This document shows positions 1-8,888 of a DNA stretch of 41,825 nt, in pieces (the first letter of the stretch is position 1; each line of letters starts with the position of its first letter). The notes beneath the pieces were generated by a model. The model made no database searches, was not told the DNA's origin, and was given only the letters and a program-made list of their open reading frames with translations. Origin of the DNA: Variovorax sp. E3 (GTDB lineage: Bacteria > Pseudomonadota > Gammaproteobacteria > Burkholderiales > Burkholderiaceae_C); assembly GCF_016082275.1 (NCBI RefSeq), contig NZ_MOWM01000056.1, forward strand, positions 1 to 41,825. The letters run 5' to 3'. The position numbers were made by a program, and so were the translations under genes.

Positions 1-13
1 CCCTCTTTGAAGA

Positions 14-50
14 TGCCCCCACCCCAACCCTCCCCCAAAGGGGGAGGGAG
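14..50 (+). repeat. GC-rich dispersed repeat, copy A
   Basis: The stretch starts TGCCCCCACCCCAACCC and ends in a short hairpin (CTCCCCC-AAA-GGGGGAG at 30-46). Almost the same sequence recurs at 3672-3708 and, inverted, at 3593-3629. It lies directly before the aldehyde dehydrogenase start. An ATG at 13 is in frame with that gene but would translate the repeat as a proline/glycine-rich tail, so it is not taken as the start. Confidence 0.75.
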
Positions 51-60
51 AGGAACGCTC

Positions 61-1539
61 ATGCCTTTTTCTTCCATCCGCCACCAACTCTTCATCGACG
101 GCCGCTTCGTCGACGCCGAGTCCGGCGAGACCCTCGCCACGCTCAACCCGCACGACAACACGCCCATCGCGCGCGTCGCGCTCGCCGGCAAGGCCGACGT
201 CGACAAGGCCGTGGCCGCCGCGAAGCGCGCGTTCCCCAGATGGGCCCGCATGGCCGCCGCCGACCGCGGCCGCATCCTGCTCAAACTCGCCGACCTCATC
301 GAGGCCAACGGCGAAGAGCTCGCACGCCTCGAATCGCTGGACACCGGCCACCCCATCCGCGACTCGCGCCGGCTCGACGTGCCGCGCACGGCCGCGTGCT
401 TTCGCTACTTCGGCGGCATGGCCGACAAGTTCCAGGGCGAGACCATTCCGGTGGAAGAGGGCTTCTTGAACTACACGCTGCGCGAGCCCGTCGGCATCGT
501 CGGCCAGGTGGTGCCGTGGAACTTCCCGCTGATGTTCACCAGCTGGAAGATGGCGCCCGCGCTCGCGGCCGGCAACTGCATCGTCATGAAGCCCGCCGAG
601 ATCACGCCGCTGAGTTCGCTGCGCATCGCCGAGCTCATGGCCGAGGCGGGCCTGCCGCCCGGCGTGGTCAACATGCTGCCGGGCCTGGGCAGCGTGGCGG
701 GCCAGTACATCGCCGAGCACCCGGAGATCGCCAAGATCGCCTTCACCGGCAGCACCGCCACGGGCCGGCGCATCGTGCAGGCCAGCGCGGGCAACCTGAA
801 GAAGGTGCAGCTCGAGCTGGGCGGCAAGGGCCCCAACATCGTGTTCGAGGACGCGAACCTGCAGGCCGCCGTCAACGGCAGCGCGTGGGCCATCTTCCAC
901 AACCAGGGGCAGGCCTGCATCGCGGGCTCGCGGCTGATGCTGCACGAGAAGATCGCCGATGCGTTCCTCGAGCAGTTCATTCCGCTCGCCAGGTCGATCC
1001 GCCTGGGCAACCCGCTGGACGAGAACACCGAGATGGGCCCGCTCACGAGTGCGCAGCATCGCGAACGCGTGCTGAGCTATGTGGAAATCGCGCAGGGCGA
1101 GGGCGGCGAACTGCTCGCGGGCGGCAAGTCGCCGGGGGGCGATCTTGCCAACGGCTGCTACGTCGAGCCCACCGTGATGCGCGCCAAGTCGTACAAGGAC
1201 CGCGTGGCACAGGAGGAAGTCTTCGGCCCCTTCGTCACCGTGCTGACTTTCAAGAATGACGAAGAGGCGATGCAGATCGCCAACGGCACCGACTACGGCC
1301 TGGGCAGCGGCCTGTGGACCCGCGACCTGCAGCGCGCCCACAAGGTCGCGCGCGACCTGCACGCCGGCATGGTGTGGATCAACAGCTACAAGCGCGTGAA
1401 CCCCGGCTCGCCCTTCGGCGGCGTGGGCCAGAGCGGCTACGGCCGCGAGATGGGCTTCGACGCGATGCGCGAATACACGCAGGTCAAGAGCGTGTGGGTG
1501 AACGTCGACGCGCAGATACCGCCGCACTTCGCGCGCTGA
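61..1539 (+). CDS. NAD(P)+-dependent aldehyde dehydrogenase
   Basis: A 492-residue ALDH-superfamily enzyme that oxidises an aldehyde to a carboxylate in the cytoplasm; 490-500 residues is normal for the family. The expected landmarks are visible: PWNFP with the oxyanion-hole Asn near residue 154, the KPAE cofactor motif near 177-180, the FTGS turn near 228-231, the general base in LELGGKGP (Glu252) and the nucleophile in NQGQACIAGSR (Cys286). The ATG at 61 is preferred over the in-frame ATG at 13 because the extension consists of a dispersed repeat. It is 47 bp upstream of an ABC importer on the same strand, so it probably processes a product of the imported compound. The exact substrate (for example a betaine-aldehyde or hydroxymuconic-semialdehyde type) cannot be told from sequence. 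Confidence 0.93.
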   Translation: MPFSSIRHQLFIDGRFVDAESGETLATLNPHDNTPIARVALAGKADVDKAVAAAKRAFPRWARMAAADRGRILLKLADLIEANGEELARLESLDTGHPIRDSRRLDVPRTAACFRYFGGMADKFQGETIPVEEGFLNYTLREPVGIVGQVVPWNFPLMFTSWKMAPALAAGNCIVMKPAEITPLSSLRIAELMAEAGLPPGVVNMLPGLGSVAGQYIAEHPEIAKIAFTGSTATGRRIVQASAGNLKKVQLELGGKGPNIVFEDANLQAAVNGSAWAIFHNQGQACIAGSRLMLHEKIADAFLEQFIPLARSIRLGNPLDENTEMGPLTSAQHRERVLSYVEIAQGEGGELLAGGKSPGGDLANGCYVEPTVMRAKSYKDRVAQEEVFGPFVTVLTFKNDEEAMQIANGTDYGLGSGLWTRDLQRAHKVARDLHAGMVWINSYKRVNPGSPFGGVGQSGYGREMGFDAMREYTQVKSVWVNVDAQIPPHFAR

Positions 1540-1586
1540 CCCCGGCCCCTTTTGCGGCAACACGAACACAAGAGACGGAGACAACC

Positions 1587-2840
1587 ATGGCATTCAATCG
1601 CAGACAGTTCACGCAGGCCACGGCCGCGCTGGTGGCTTCGGGCGCGGCACCGCTGGTGTTCGCGGCCGACACGCTGAAGATCGGCTACGTGTCGCCGCAG
1701 ACCGGCCCGCTCGCGCCCTTCGGCGAGGCCGACAAGTGGGTCATCGACCAGATGAAGACGACCTTCAAGGACGGCATCAGCGTCGGCGGAAAAAAGTACG
1801 CGGTGCAGATCGTGCTGAAAGACAGCCAGTCGAACCCCAACCGCGCGGGCGAAGTCGCGAACGACCTGATCCTGAAGGACAAGGTCGCGCTGGTGCTCAC
1901 CGCCGGCACGCCCGAAACCGCCAACCCCGTGAGCGATGCCTGCGAGCTCAACGAGGTGCCCTGCATCTCGACCGTGGTGCCGTGGCAGCCGTGGTTCTTC
2001 GGCCGCAAGGGCGACCCGGCGAAGGGCTTCAACTGGACGTACCACATGTTCTGGGGCCTGGAAGACGTCATCGCCAATTTCACCAACGGCTGGAAGACGC
2101 TGAACACCAACAAGAAAGTGGGCGGCCTGTTCCCGAACGACGGCGACGGCAACGCATGGGGCGACAAAGAGCTGGGCTTTCCGAAGCCGCTCGCGGCCAT
2201 GGGCTTCACGCTCACAGACCCGGGCCGCTTCCAGAACGGCACGCAGGACTTCAGCGCGCAGATCGCGGCGTTCAAGAGCGCGGGCGTCGAGATCGTCACC
2301 GGCGTGGTGATCCCGCCCGACGCCAAGACCTTTCTCACGCAGGCGCGGCAGCAGGGCTTCAAGCCGAAGGTCATCACGCTGGGCAAGGCGCTGCTGTTCC
2401 CCGGCGCCATCGAGGCGCTGGGCGACCTGGGCGACGGCCTGTCGACCGAGGTGTGGTGGAGCCCGTCGCACCCGTTCACCTCCAGCCTCACGCAGCAGAG
2501 CGCGAAGGCGCTGGCCGATGCGTACGAAGCCGGCACGAAGAAGCAGTGGACGCAGCCGATCGGCTTTGCGCATGCGCTGTTCGAAGTGGCCGCGAATGCG
2601 TTCGGCCGTGCGAAGTCGCTGAAGGCGGGCGACGTGCGCGACGCCGTGGCCTCGACCTCGATCAACTCCGTGGTCGGCCCGGTGAAGTGGGGCGGCCAGG
2701 GCCCGTTCAAGAACGTCAGCAAGACGCCGCTGGTGCTCGGCCAGTGGGGCAAGGGCAAGAAGTACAAGGTGGAGCTGACCATCGTGAACAACGAGGCCGC
2801 GACGAACATTCCCACCGGCGGCACGCTGCGGCTGCTCTGA
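1587..2840 (+). CDS. ABC transporter substrate-binding protein, branched-chain amino acid/amide (HAAT) type
   Basis: A 417-residue periplasmic ligand-binding protein of the Leu/Ile/Val-binding (type I periplasmic binding) fold. The N-terminus has NRRQFTQ followed by a hydrophobic stretch and a VFA-AD cleavage site around residue 23, resembling a twin-arginine signal. The mature protein begins LKIGYVSPQTGPLAPFGEA, the typical start of this family. It sits 11 bp upstream of a LivG-like ATPase and heads a complete import operon. Ligand unknown; in such families it may be an amino acid, amide, urea or an aromatic acid, and the neighbouring aldehyde dehydrogenase makes a catabolic carbon source plausible. 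Confidence 0.92.
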   Translation: MAFNRRQFTQATAALVASGAAPLVFAADTLKIGYVSPQTGPLAPFGEADKWVIDQMKTTFKDGISVGGKKYAVQIVLKDSQSNPNRAGEVANDLILKDKVALVLTAGTPETANPVSDACELNEVPCISTVVPWQPWFFGRKGDPAKGFNWTYHMFWGLEDVIANFTNGWKTLNTNKKVGGLFPNDGDGNAWGDKELGFPKPLAAMGFTLTDPGRFQNGTQDFSAQIAAFKSAGVEIVTGVVIPPDAKTFLTQARQQGFKPKVITLGKALLFPGAIEALGDLGDGLSTEVWWSPSHPFTSSLTQQSAKALADAYEAGTKKQWTQPIGFAHALFEVAANAFGRAKSLKAGDVRDAVASTSINSVVGPVKWGGQGPFKNVSKTPLVLGQWGKGKKYKVELTIVNNEAATNIPTGGTLRLL

Positions 2841-2851
2841 AGAAGAACGCC

Positions 2852-3571
2852 ATGGCGCTGCTGGCACTGCATGCCGTGAGCAAGTCTTACGGCGCGCTCA
2901 AGGTTACGGACGACATCACGCTGTCGGTGGCCGAGGGCGAGACGCTGGGCATCCTCGGGCCGAACGGCGCGGGGAAGACCACGCTCTTCAACCTGATCTC
3001 GGGCGACGTGCGCGTCGATGCGGGCCGCGTCGAGTACGCGGGCCGCGACGTGACGCGACTCAAGCCGCACCAGCGCTGCCACGCGGGCATCGGCCGCAGC
3101 TACCAGGTACCGCAGCCCTTCGGCAACATGAGCGTGTTCGAGAACCTCGTGACGGCCGCCTGCTTCGGCGGGCAGCAGACGGAGCGCGAGGCGTGGCACA
3201 CGGCGCACGAGGTGCTGTCGCAGACCGGGCTGATGCCGCATGCGAACAAGCCGGCGGGCGGGCTGACGCTGCTCGACCGCAAGCGGCTGGAGCTGGCGCG
3301 CGCGTTGGCGACGCGGCCGCGTTTGCTGCTGCTCGACGAGATCGCGGGTGGGCTGACGGAGCCCGAGGCGGCGGTGCTCGTGGCGGAACTCAAGCGCATC
3401 AAGGCGCGGGGCGTGACGATGATCTGGATCGAGCACGTGGTGCATGCGCTGCTGTCGCTGGCGGACCGGTTGTTTGTCATCAACTTCGGGCAGCGGCTGG
3501 CGGAAGGGGAGCCGCGGGGGGTGATGAACGATGCGGAGGTGCGGCGGGTTTATATGGGGATGGAGGCATGA
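2852..3571 (+). CDS. ABC transporter ATP-binding protein, LivG-like
   Basis: A 239-residue ATPase that would power import through the LivH/LivM-like permease pair. Walker A is GPNGAGKTT (about 36-44) and Walker B is LLLLDEIAGGL. The place of the usual LSGGQ signature is taken by GGLTLLDRKRLELARAL, a divergent form seen in some LivG proteins. The C-terminal region with VNDAEV/RVYMG-like ending is typical of the branched-chain family. The ATG at 2852 lies 11 bp after the binding-protein stop. The next gene is separated by a 145-bp gap filled by an inverted pair of dispersed repeats, which is unusual inside an operon. Confidence 0.92.
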   Translation: MALLALHAVSKSYGALKVTDDITLSVAEGETLGILGPNGAGKTTLFNLISGDVRVDAGRVEYAGRDVTRLKPHQRCHAGIGRSYQVPQPFGNMSVFENLVTAACFGGQQTEREAWHTAHEVLSQTGLMPHANKPAGGLTLLDRKRLELARALATRPRLLLLDEIAGGLTEPEAAVLVAELKRIKARGVTMIWIEHVVHALLSLADRLFVINFGQRLAEGEPRGVMNDAEVRRVYMGMEA

Positions 3572-3592
3572 GCGCGCCGGGCGCTTGCATGG

Positions 3593-3708
3593 CTCCTTCG
3601 CCCTCCGGGGGAAGGCTGGGATGGGGGCACGACGGCGCCTGCTCCCCTACCGCGCCTCATCGACCTCCGCTTGCCCCCACCCCAACCCTCCCCCGGAAGG
3701 GGAGGGAG
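3593..3708. repeat. Inverted pair of the GC-rich dispersed repeat between livG-like and livF-like genes
   Basis: Copy B (3593-3629) reads CTCCGGGGGAAGGCTGGG and continues to ATGGGGGCA; copy C (3672-3708) reads TGCCCCCACCCCAACCC and continues through CCCCCGGAAGGGGAGGGAG. Copy B is the approximate reverse complement of the first part of copy C, so the transcript could fold into one very stable hairpin with a ~40-nt loop. The same element occurs at 14-50. This fills the 3572-3716 gap, where no gene was found. It may attenuate or stabilise the operon mRNA; that role is inference. Confidence 0.75.
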
Positions 3709-3716
3709 CAAAGACC

Positions 3717-4439
3717 ATGAACGCACTGCTCTCCACCCACGCCCTGCAAGCCTTCTACGGCGACGCCCAGGCCCTCTTCGGCATCGACTTCTCGCTGGTG
3801 CAGGGCGAGCTCGTCGCCATCATCGGCGCCAACGGCGCGGGCAAGTCGACCTTCCTCAAGAGCCTCACCGGCCTGGTGCGCGCACCGCGCGACGCCATCC
3901 ATTTCAAGGGCCGCCCCATCGGCGGCCTGCCGCCCGGCGACATCGTCCGCCAGGGCCTTGCCATGGTCCCCGAGGGCCGGCGCCTGTTCCCCAGCCTCAG
4001 CGTCGAGGAGAACCTGCGCATGGGCGCCACCGCCGCGCGCAAGGGGCCGTGGAACCTGCAGCGGCTGTATGCGCTGTTCCCCATCCTCGCGGAGAAGCGC
4101 CACCAGCCCGGCACCTCGCTGTCGGGCGGCCAGCAGCAGATGGTGGCGCTGGGCCGCGCGCTCATGAGCAACCCCGACGTACTGCTGTGCGACGAGCTCT
4201 CGCTCGGCCTTGCGCCCATCGTCATCCGCGAGATCTACGCGGCCATGCCCACCATCACCGGCGAGGGCATGACGGTCGTCATCGTCGAGCAGGACGTGAC
4301 CATGGCGCGCCAGGTCTCGCGGCGCATCTACTGCTTCCAGGAAGGCCGCGTGTCGCTCGAAGGCGATTCGAACGAGCTCACGCGCGAGCAGATCTCGCAG
4401 GCCTACTTCGGCATTGCCACGGAGGCCGCCCATGCTTGA
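3717..4439 (+). CDS. ABC transporter ATP-binding protein, LivF-like
   Basis: A 240-residue ATPase, the second nucleotide-binding subunit of the importer. Walker A is GANGAGKST (about 38-46), the Q-loop region has MVPEGRRLFPSLSVEENL, the canonical signature is LSGGQQQMVALGRAL and Walker B is VLLCDELSLGLAP; the H-loop position carries VIVEQD, as in LivF proteins. The ATG at 3717 follows the repeat-derived GGAGGGAG, which here serves as a ribosome-binding site. The 3' end overlaps the permease gene by 8 bp, so the two are probably translationally coupled. Confidence 0.93.
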   Translation: MNALLSTHALQAFYGDAQALFGIDFSLVQGELVAIIGANGAGKSTFLKSLTGLVRAPRDAIHFKGRPIGGLPPGDIVRQGLAMVPEGRRLFPSLSVEENLRMGATAARKGPWNLQRLYALFPILAEKRHQPGTSLSGGQQQMVALGRALMSNPDVLLCDELSLGLAPIVIREIYAAMPTITGEGMTVVIVEQDVTMARQVSRRIYCFQEGRVSLEGDSNELTREQISQAYFGIATEAAHA

Positions 4440-5298
4440 AACCCTCGTGCAAGGCGTGCTGCTCGGCGGCCTCTACACGCTGTTCGCGCTGGGCCAGTCG
4501 CTGATGTTTGGCGTCATGCGGCTGACCAACACGGCGCAGGGCGACTTCATCATCCTCGGCGCGTTCGCGGTCATCGCGGGCGTGTCGCTGGGCAACGATT
4601 CGGTGGCGCCGTGGCTGGTGGCGCTCGCGGTGCTGCCGGTGGCCTTCGGCTTCGGCTATGCGCTGCAGCGCTATGTGCTCAACGGTACGCTCGGCAAGGA
4701 CCCGCTGCCGTCGCTGGTCGTCACCTTCGGCCTGTCGATCGTCATCCAGAACCTGCTGCTCGAACTGTTCTCGGCCGACCCGCGCGCCATCGAGACCGGC
4801 GGGCTCAACACGCAGGGCATCGCGCTGGGCGATGCGATGTCGCTGGGCGTGCTGCCGCTGATCGTGCTGGCCGTCGCGCTCGTGGCGACGGGCGCGCTGC
4901 AGTGGCTGTTCGCGCGCACGGCGCTGGGCCGGTCGTTTCGCGCCGTGTCGGACGACCGCGAGATCGCCGAGCTGATGGGGCTGAACGCGAAGAAGGTCTA
5001 CGCCTTCGCGACCGCCATCGCCTTCGTGCTGATCGCCATCGCGGGCGCGCTGCAGGGCATGCGCACCACCGTGTCCCCGTCGGACGGCCCGCTGCTGCTG
5101 CTCTTCGCGTTCGAGGCCGTGATCATCGGCGGCATGGGCTCGTTCTGGGGCACGCTGGCCGGCGCGATGATCCTGGGCATCACGCAGCAGATCGGCTTCC
5201 GGCTCGACCCGGGCTGGGGCATCTGGGCCGGGCACATCGTGTTCCTGCTGGTGCTGGTGCTGCGGCCGCAGGGGCTCTTTCCCAAGACGCGCGGATGA
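4432..5298 (+). CDS. Branched-chain amino acid-type ABC transporter permease, LivH-like
   Basis: A 288-residue inner-membrane permease with about eight hydrophobic segments. Family landmarks include GGLYTLFALGQSLMFGVMRL near the N-terminus, the cytoplasmic ATPase-coupling loop with ALGRSFRAVSDDREIAELMG around 163-182, and a C-terminal LVLRPQGLFP. The start overlaps the LivF-like gene by 8 bp and the end overlaps the next permease by 4 bp (ATGA-type), so all import genes are one translation-coupled unit. Confidence 0.93.
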   Translation: MLETLVQGVLLGGLYTLFALGQSLMFGVMRLTNTAQGDFIILGAFAVIAGVSLGNDSVAPWLVALAVLPVAFGFGYALQRYVLNGTLGKDPLPSLVVTFGLSIVIQNLLLELFSADPRAIETGGLNTQGIALGDAMSLGVLPLIVLAVALVATGALQWLFARTALGRSFRAVSDDREIAELMGLNAKKVYAFATAIAFVLIAIAGALQGMRTTVSPSDGPLLLLFAFEAVIIGGMGSFWGTLAGAMILGITQQIGFRLDPGWGIWAGHIVFLLVLVLRPQGLFPKTRG

Positions 5299-6341
5299 AG
5301 CGAATGACGAACATGCCCCCACCCCTCATCGCCGTCGAGCGCGCCACCGCCGCGAGCCGCGTCGCGCTCTTCATGGGCATCGCGCTCGTGCTGATTGCAG
5401 CCAGCCTTCCGTTCTGGGGCGACTCGAGCTGGATGCGCGAATTCGTCGAGATCGCCTGCTACTTCATCTTCGCGATGATGTGGAACCTGCTCACCGGCTA
5501 CGGCGGCATGGTGAGCATCGGGCAGCAGGCCTTCTTCGGCTTCGGCGGCTACGTGATGCTGATGCTCGGCAACTTCGCGGGCGTCAATCCGTTCGTGGCG
5601 ATACCGCTGGGCGCGCTGGCCGCGGGGCTCGTTGCGATACCTGTGTCCTTCGTGGCTTTTCGCCTGTCGGGCGGCTACTTCGCCATCGGCACCTGGGTGA
5701 TCGCCGAGGTGTTCCGCCTGAGCTTTGCCAACATGTCGGCGGTGGGCGGCGGCTCGGGCACCACGCTCACGGCGCTGCGCGGCATCGACAAGGCCACGCG
5801 CGAGAGCACCACCTACTGGATGGCACTGGCCTGCGTGGTCGCGGCCATTGCGCTGGTGTACCTGTTCCTGCGCAGCAAGCGCGGCCTTGCGCTGCTGGCC
5901 ATTCGCGACAACGAGGTGGCGGCCGAATCGCAGGGCGTGCCGGTGGCGCGCATGAAGCTCGCGGTGTACGTGGTCGCGGCCTTCGGCGCGGGGCTCGCGG
6001 GGGCGCTGTACTTCGTGGGCAACCTGCGCATCAGCCCCGACGCGGCCTTCAGCGTCAACTGGACGGCCTTCGCCATCTTCATGGTGGTGATCGGCGGCAT
6101 CGGCCGCATCGAAGGGCCGCTGGTGGGCGCGCTCATCTTCTGGGCGCTCAACAAGTTCCTGAGCGACTACGGCACGTGGTACCTGCTGGGCCTGGGGCTG
6201 CTGGCGATCGTGGTCACGCTGTTCTTCAAGCAGGGGCTGTGGGGCTACGCGCAGCAACGCTGGGGCTGGTCGCTGTTTCCCACGCAGCGCAAGCTGCTGC
6301 CCGGGCCCGCGGCTGCTTCTAAGGCTTCTGCGCGGGGCTGA
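5295..6341 (+). CDS. Branched-chain amino acid-type ABC transporter permease, LivM-like
   Basis: A 348-residue integral membrane subunit that would pair with the LivH-like permease. It contains NLLTGYGGMVSIGQQAFFG (about 66-84), the classic LivM pattern, and the coupling-loop motif LLAIRDNEVAAESQGV near 200-215. The ATG at 5295 overlaps the upstream stop; ATGs at 5304 and 5313 in the same frame are also possible because the first residues overlap a partial copy of the TGCCCCCACCCC repeat at 5312. The 3' end overlaps the convergent gene at 6319 by 23 bp. Confidence 0.91.
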   Translation: MKRMTNMPPPLIAVERATAASRVALFMGIALVLIAASLPFWGDSSWMREFVEIACYFIFAMMWNLLTGYGGMVSIGQQAFFGFGGYVMLMLGNFAGVNPFVAIPLGALAAGLVAIPVSFVAFRLSGGYFAIGTWVIAEVFRLSFANMSAVGGGSGTTLTALRGIDKATRESTTYWMALACVVAAIALVYLFLRSKRGLALLAIRDNEVAAESQGVPVARMKLAVYVVAAFGAGLAGALYFVGNLRISPDAAFSVNWTAFAIFMVVIGGIGRIEGPLVGALIFWALNKFLSDYGTWYLLGLGLLAIVVTLFFKQGLWGYAQQRWGWSLFPTQRKLLPGPAAASKASARG

Positions 6342-6822
6342 TGTAGTACTCGACCTTGGTGCGGTCCTTGTACGGGTCGTCGTCGAAGATCCTCTGCTGC
6401 TGCGAGATCTTGATCTCGTAGCCATTGCGCACGCCCCAGAGCTGGGTCGGCGTCTCGTAGGTCACGGGCGACAGCGTGGGCCGGTGGAAGGCCGCGACGG
6501 TCTTGAAGTCGTCGGTGCTGAAGGCCTTGACCATGGCGCTGGTCACGTGGGCGTTGCCGTCGGCGCTCACGTTCACGTCGGTCATCGCGGTGTTCGGCGG
6601 CACCGAGAGCAGCGAGGCCAGCGGCGCGGGCAGGGTCTTGGCGCCGCTCTTTTCCTTGATGCGGTAGTGCAGGCCGCCTTGCCCGTCGGGCTCGCCGTTG
6701 GCGGCGGACGCGTCTTCCATGCTGCTCACGACCCAGGCGCTGATCAGCAGCAGCGGCAGCGCGATGGCGCCCACGTAGAGCAGAAAGCGGATGCGCTCCT
6801 TGGTCCGGAAAAATTCGATCAT
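6319..6822 (-). CDS. Hypothetical membrane-anchored protein
   Basis: A 167-residue protein of unknown function. One hydrophobic segment at about residues 13-33 (FLLYVGAIALPLLLISAWVV) follows a basic N-terminus, consistent with a signal anchor with the rest outside the cytoplasm. The remaining sequence has no family motif I recognise. The ATG at 6822 is chosen because AGGGAGAA lies a suitable distance upstream; a longer reading to 6903 adds an arginine-rich stretch with no support. It is convergent with the LivM-like gene and divergent from the Bug gene at 7000. Confidence 0.75.
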   Translation of the reverse strand: MIEFFRTKERIRFLLYVGAIALPLLLISAWVVSSMEDASAANGEPDGQGGLHYRIKEKSGAKTLPAPLASLLSVPPNTAMTDVNVSADGNAHVTSAMVKAFSTDDFKTVAAFHRPTLSPVTYETPTQLWGVRNGYEIKISQQQRIFDDDPYKDRTKVEYYISPAQKP

Positions 6823-6950
6823 GGCCAGAGTTCTCCCTGTCGTTGGTTGGCGGCGGCAACGGGGCGAAGCGCCGTCGCGCCCCATGCTAAAGCCCCTGCG
6901 CACAGTGCCGTCGGGCTTGCCTAATGAAGCGCCATCCTGTAACGTTGTGT

Positions 6951-6969
6951 AAGCTCCATCCTGGAGCTT
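6951..6969 (+). promoter_or_regulatory. Perfect inverted repeat upstream of the first Bug gene
   Basis: AAGCTCC-ATCCT-GGAGCTT forms a perfect 7-bp stem with a 5-nt loop, 30 bp before the GTG start at 7000 and in the intergenic region shared with the divergent membrane-protein gene. It could be an operator or a 5'-UTR hairpin; the sequence alone does not decide. Confidence 0.4.
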
Positions 6970-6999
6970 TCCCTGATCCCCACCCCCTCTGGAGTTACC

Positions 7000-8005
7000 G
7001 TGACGATCACCAAACGCCGCCTGCTCGAAGGCGGCGCGGCCGCTGTCGCCGCCTCGCTGCTTGCGAAGCTTCCTGGGCGCAGCAGCGCAACGCCGGTGGC
7101 GACGCCGCCTGGCCCACCAAGCCCGTCCGCATCCTGGTGGGCTTCCCCGCCGGTGCGTCGCCCGACCTCGCGACCCGCGCCATCGCCGAACCCCTGTCGA
7201 AGATCCTGCGCCAGCCGGTCACCGTCGAGAACAAGCCCGGCGCCAGCGGCAACATCGTGGCCGACCTGGTGGCCAAGGCCACCGACGACCACACCATCGG
7301 CGCGCTGATCAACGGCAACCTCACGATTGCCAAGCTGCTCAACCCGTCGCTGCCTTTCGACCCCGAGAAAGACTTCGCGCCCGTCGGCCTGATCGGCACC
7401 GCGCCGCTGGTGCTGGCGGTGTCGGGCAATGCCACGGGCAAGACCTCGGCCGAGCAGCTGCTGTGGGTGCGCAACCTGGGCAGCGGCGGCAAGTACGGCA
7501 CGCCGGGCGTGGGCACCGTGGGCCACCTGGGCATGGAGCTCATCAAGAGCCGCGCGGCCATCACCGCGCAGCACAAGCCCTACACCGGCAACCCGCAGGT
7601 CATCGCGGGCCTGCTGGCCAACGAGATCCAGCTGGCGCTGCTGCCGCCGGGCCTGGCGCAGCCGCACATCAAGTCGGGCAAGCTCAAGGCCATCGGCGTG
7701 ACTTCGCCCGAGCGCAGCGCACTGCGCCCGACCTGCCGACCATCCGCGACGCCGATGTGCGCGGCGCCGACCTGGAGATCTGGACCGCGCTGGCCGCGCC
7801 CGCCGGCATGAAGCCCGCCGCCGTGGCCAAGCTCAATGCCGCGCTGGTCGAAGTGCTCGCGATGCCCGAGGTGAGCGAGGCCTTGCTCAAGACCGGCTGG
7901 CAGGCGCAGCCCGGTTCGCCCGACACGCTGGCCAAGCGCATGCGCGCCGACACCACGCGCCTGGGCGGCGTGATCATCATGAAGGGCATCCACTCGGACG
8001 CCTGA
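7000..8005 (+). CDS. Bug/TctC-family tripartite tricarboxylate-type substrate-binding protein (two frameshifts as read)
   Basis: A periplasmic binding protein of the Bug (Bordetella uptake gene) family, about 335 residues if two missing bases are restored. The reading frame starts at GTG 7000 with KRRLLEGGAAAVAA, a twin-arginine-like signal. It shifts near 7072 (inside CTTCCTGGGCG) into the frame carrying WPTKPVRILVGFPAGASPD, and again near 7724 (ACTGCGCCC, expected CTGGCGCCC) into the frame ending GGVIIMKGIHSDA. Both breaks are cured by adding one C or G, and both flanks are strongly conserved in type, so I read this as sequence error, not decay. No TctA/TctB membrane genes are nearby, as is usual for Bug proteins in this family of bacteria. 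Ligand unknown; pcaIJF context hints at an aromatic or dicarboxylic acid. Confidence 0.85.
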
Positions 8006-8046
8006 GCCCCTGGCCGGCCCTGGCCGGCCCTGCGCGGCGCGCGGGC

Positions 8047-8831
8047 TCAGAGCAGCTGCGACACCCGCCTGGCCGCTTCCACCAGCGCGGGCAGCATCGT
8101 TTCCTGCATCACCTTCGCGCTGGTGCGGTTGGCCTGGCCGCTGATGTTCAGCGCGGCCACCATGCGCCCCTGCCGGTTGACGATGGGCGCGGCCACCGAG
8201 ATCAGGCCTTCTTCCAGCTCCTGGTTCACCAGGCACCACTGCTGCCTGCGGGCCTGCGCCACCTTGGCCATGAGCGCGTCGATGTCGGTCACGGTGTGCT
8301 TGGTCAGCGCCTCGATGTCGGAGGCCTCGAGCCGCGCGCGCACCTCGTCGTCGTCCAGGTCGGCCAGCAGCAGCCGGCCCAGCGACGTGCAATATGCCGG
8401 CAGCCGCGAGCCCACCCCCAGGCTGATGCGCATGATCTTCTGCGTGGGCACGCGCAGCACGTAGACGATGTCGGTCGCGTCCAGCACGGCGGCCGAGCAC
8501 GACTCCTGCACCTGCTGCACCAGCGCTTCCATCACCGGCTCGGCGCGGTTCCAGATCGGCATCGACGACAGGTACGCAAAGCCCAGGTCGAGGATGCGCG
8601 GCGTGAGCGTGAAGAGCTTGCCGTCGGTCACCACGTAGCCCAGCGTCTGCAGCGTGAGCAGGATGCGCCGGGCCCCCGCGCGCGTGAGCCCGCTGCCGGC
8701 CGCCACCTCGCTGAGCGTCTGGTGCGGCGCGCTCGCGCTGAACGAGCGGATCACCTGCAGGCCGCGCGCGAAAGACTGCACGTAGCTGTCGCCGGGCGCA
8801 GGTGTGACGGGTTGTGTGCTGTGGGTTGCAT
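8047..8831 (-). CDS. IclR-family transcriptional regulator, PcaR-like (frameshift near N-terminus as read)
   Basis: An IclR-type regulator, about 261 residues once one base is restored. The winged helix-turn-helix covers roughly residues 18-80 (SFARGLQVIRSFSA, then TLSEVAAGSGLTRAGARRIL) and the C-terminal ligand-binding IclR domain includes LPAYCTSLGRLLLADL and ISVAAPIVNRQGRMVAALN. As read, the conserved frame only opens at a GTG (8781), but the ATG at 8831 with upstream GAGGA is one base out of frame; adding one C/G near 8792-8796 gives PGDSYVQSFARGLQ, the normal start of this family. It is divergent from pcaI with 129 bp between them and probably controls pcaIJF in response to a pathway intermediate (known for PcaR/PcaU relatives; inferred here). 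Confidence 0.88.
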
Positions 8832-8860
8832 GGTGAGCGATCCTCTTTAAAATTCATTAT

Positions 8861-8888
8861 ACGAACAAAAGTTCTTTAGACGAACAAA
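8861..8888. promoter_or_regulatory. Putative IclR-type operator between the regulator and pcaI
   Basis: Two direct copies of ACGAACAAA start at 8861 and 8880, 19 bp apart, and the first is part of an inverted repeat GAAC-AAAA-GTTC (8863-8874). The stretch is strikingly AT-rich compared with the surroundings and lies in the divergent promoter region. IclR proteins of the Pca group bind repeated or palindromic sites of this size, so this is the likely operator and promoter zone. Confidence 0.5.

Noticed and set aside
7..60. N-terminal extension of the aldehyde dehydrogenase
   Set aside because: It translates the dispersed repeat (PPPQPSPKGGGRG) and is absent from normal family starts; the ATG at 61 begins the conserved part.
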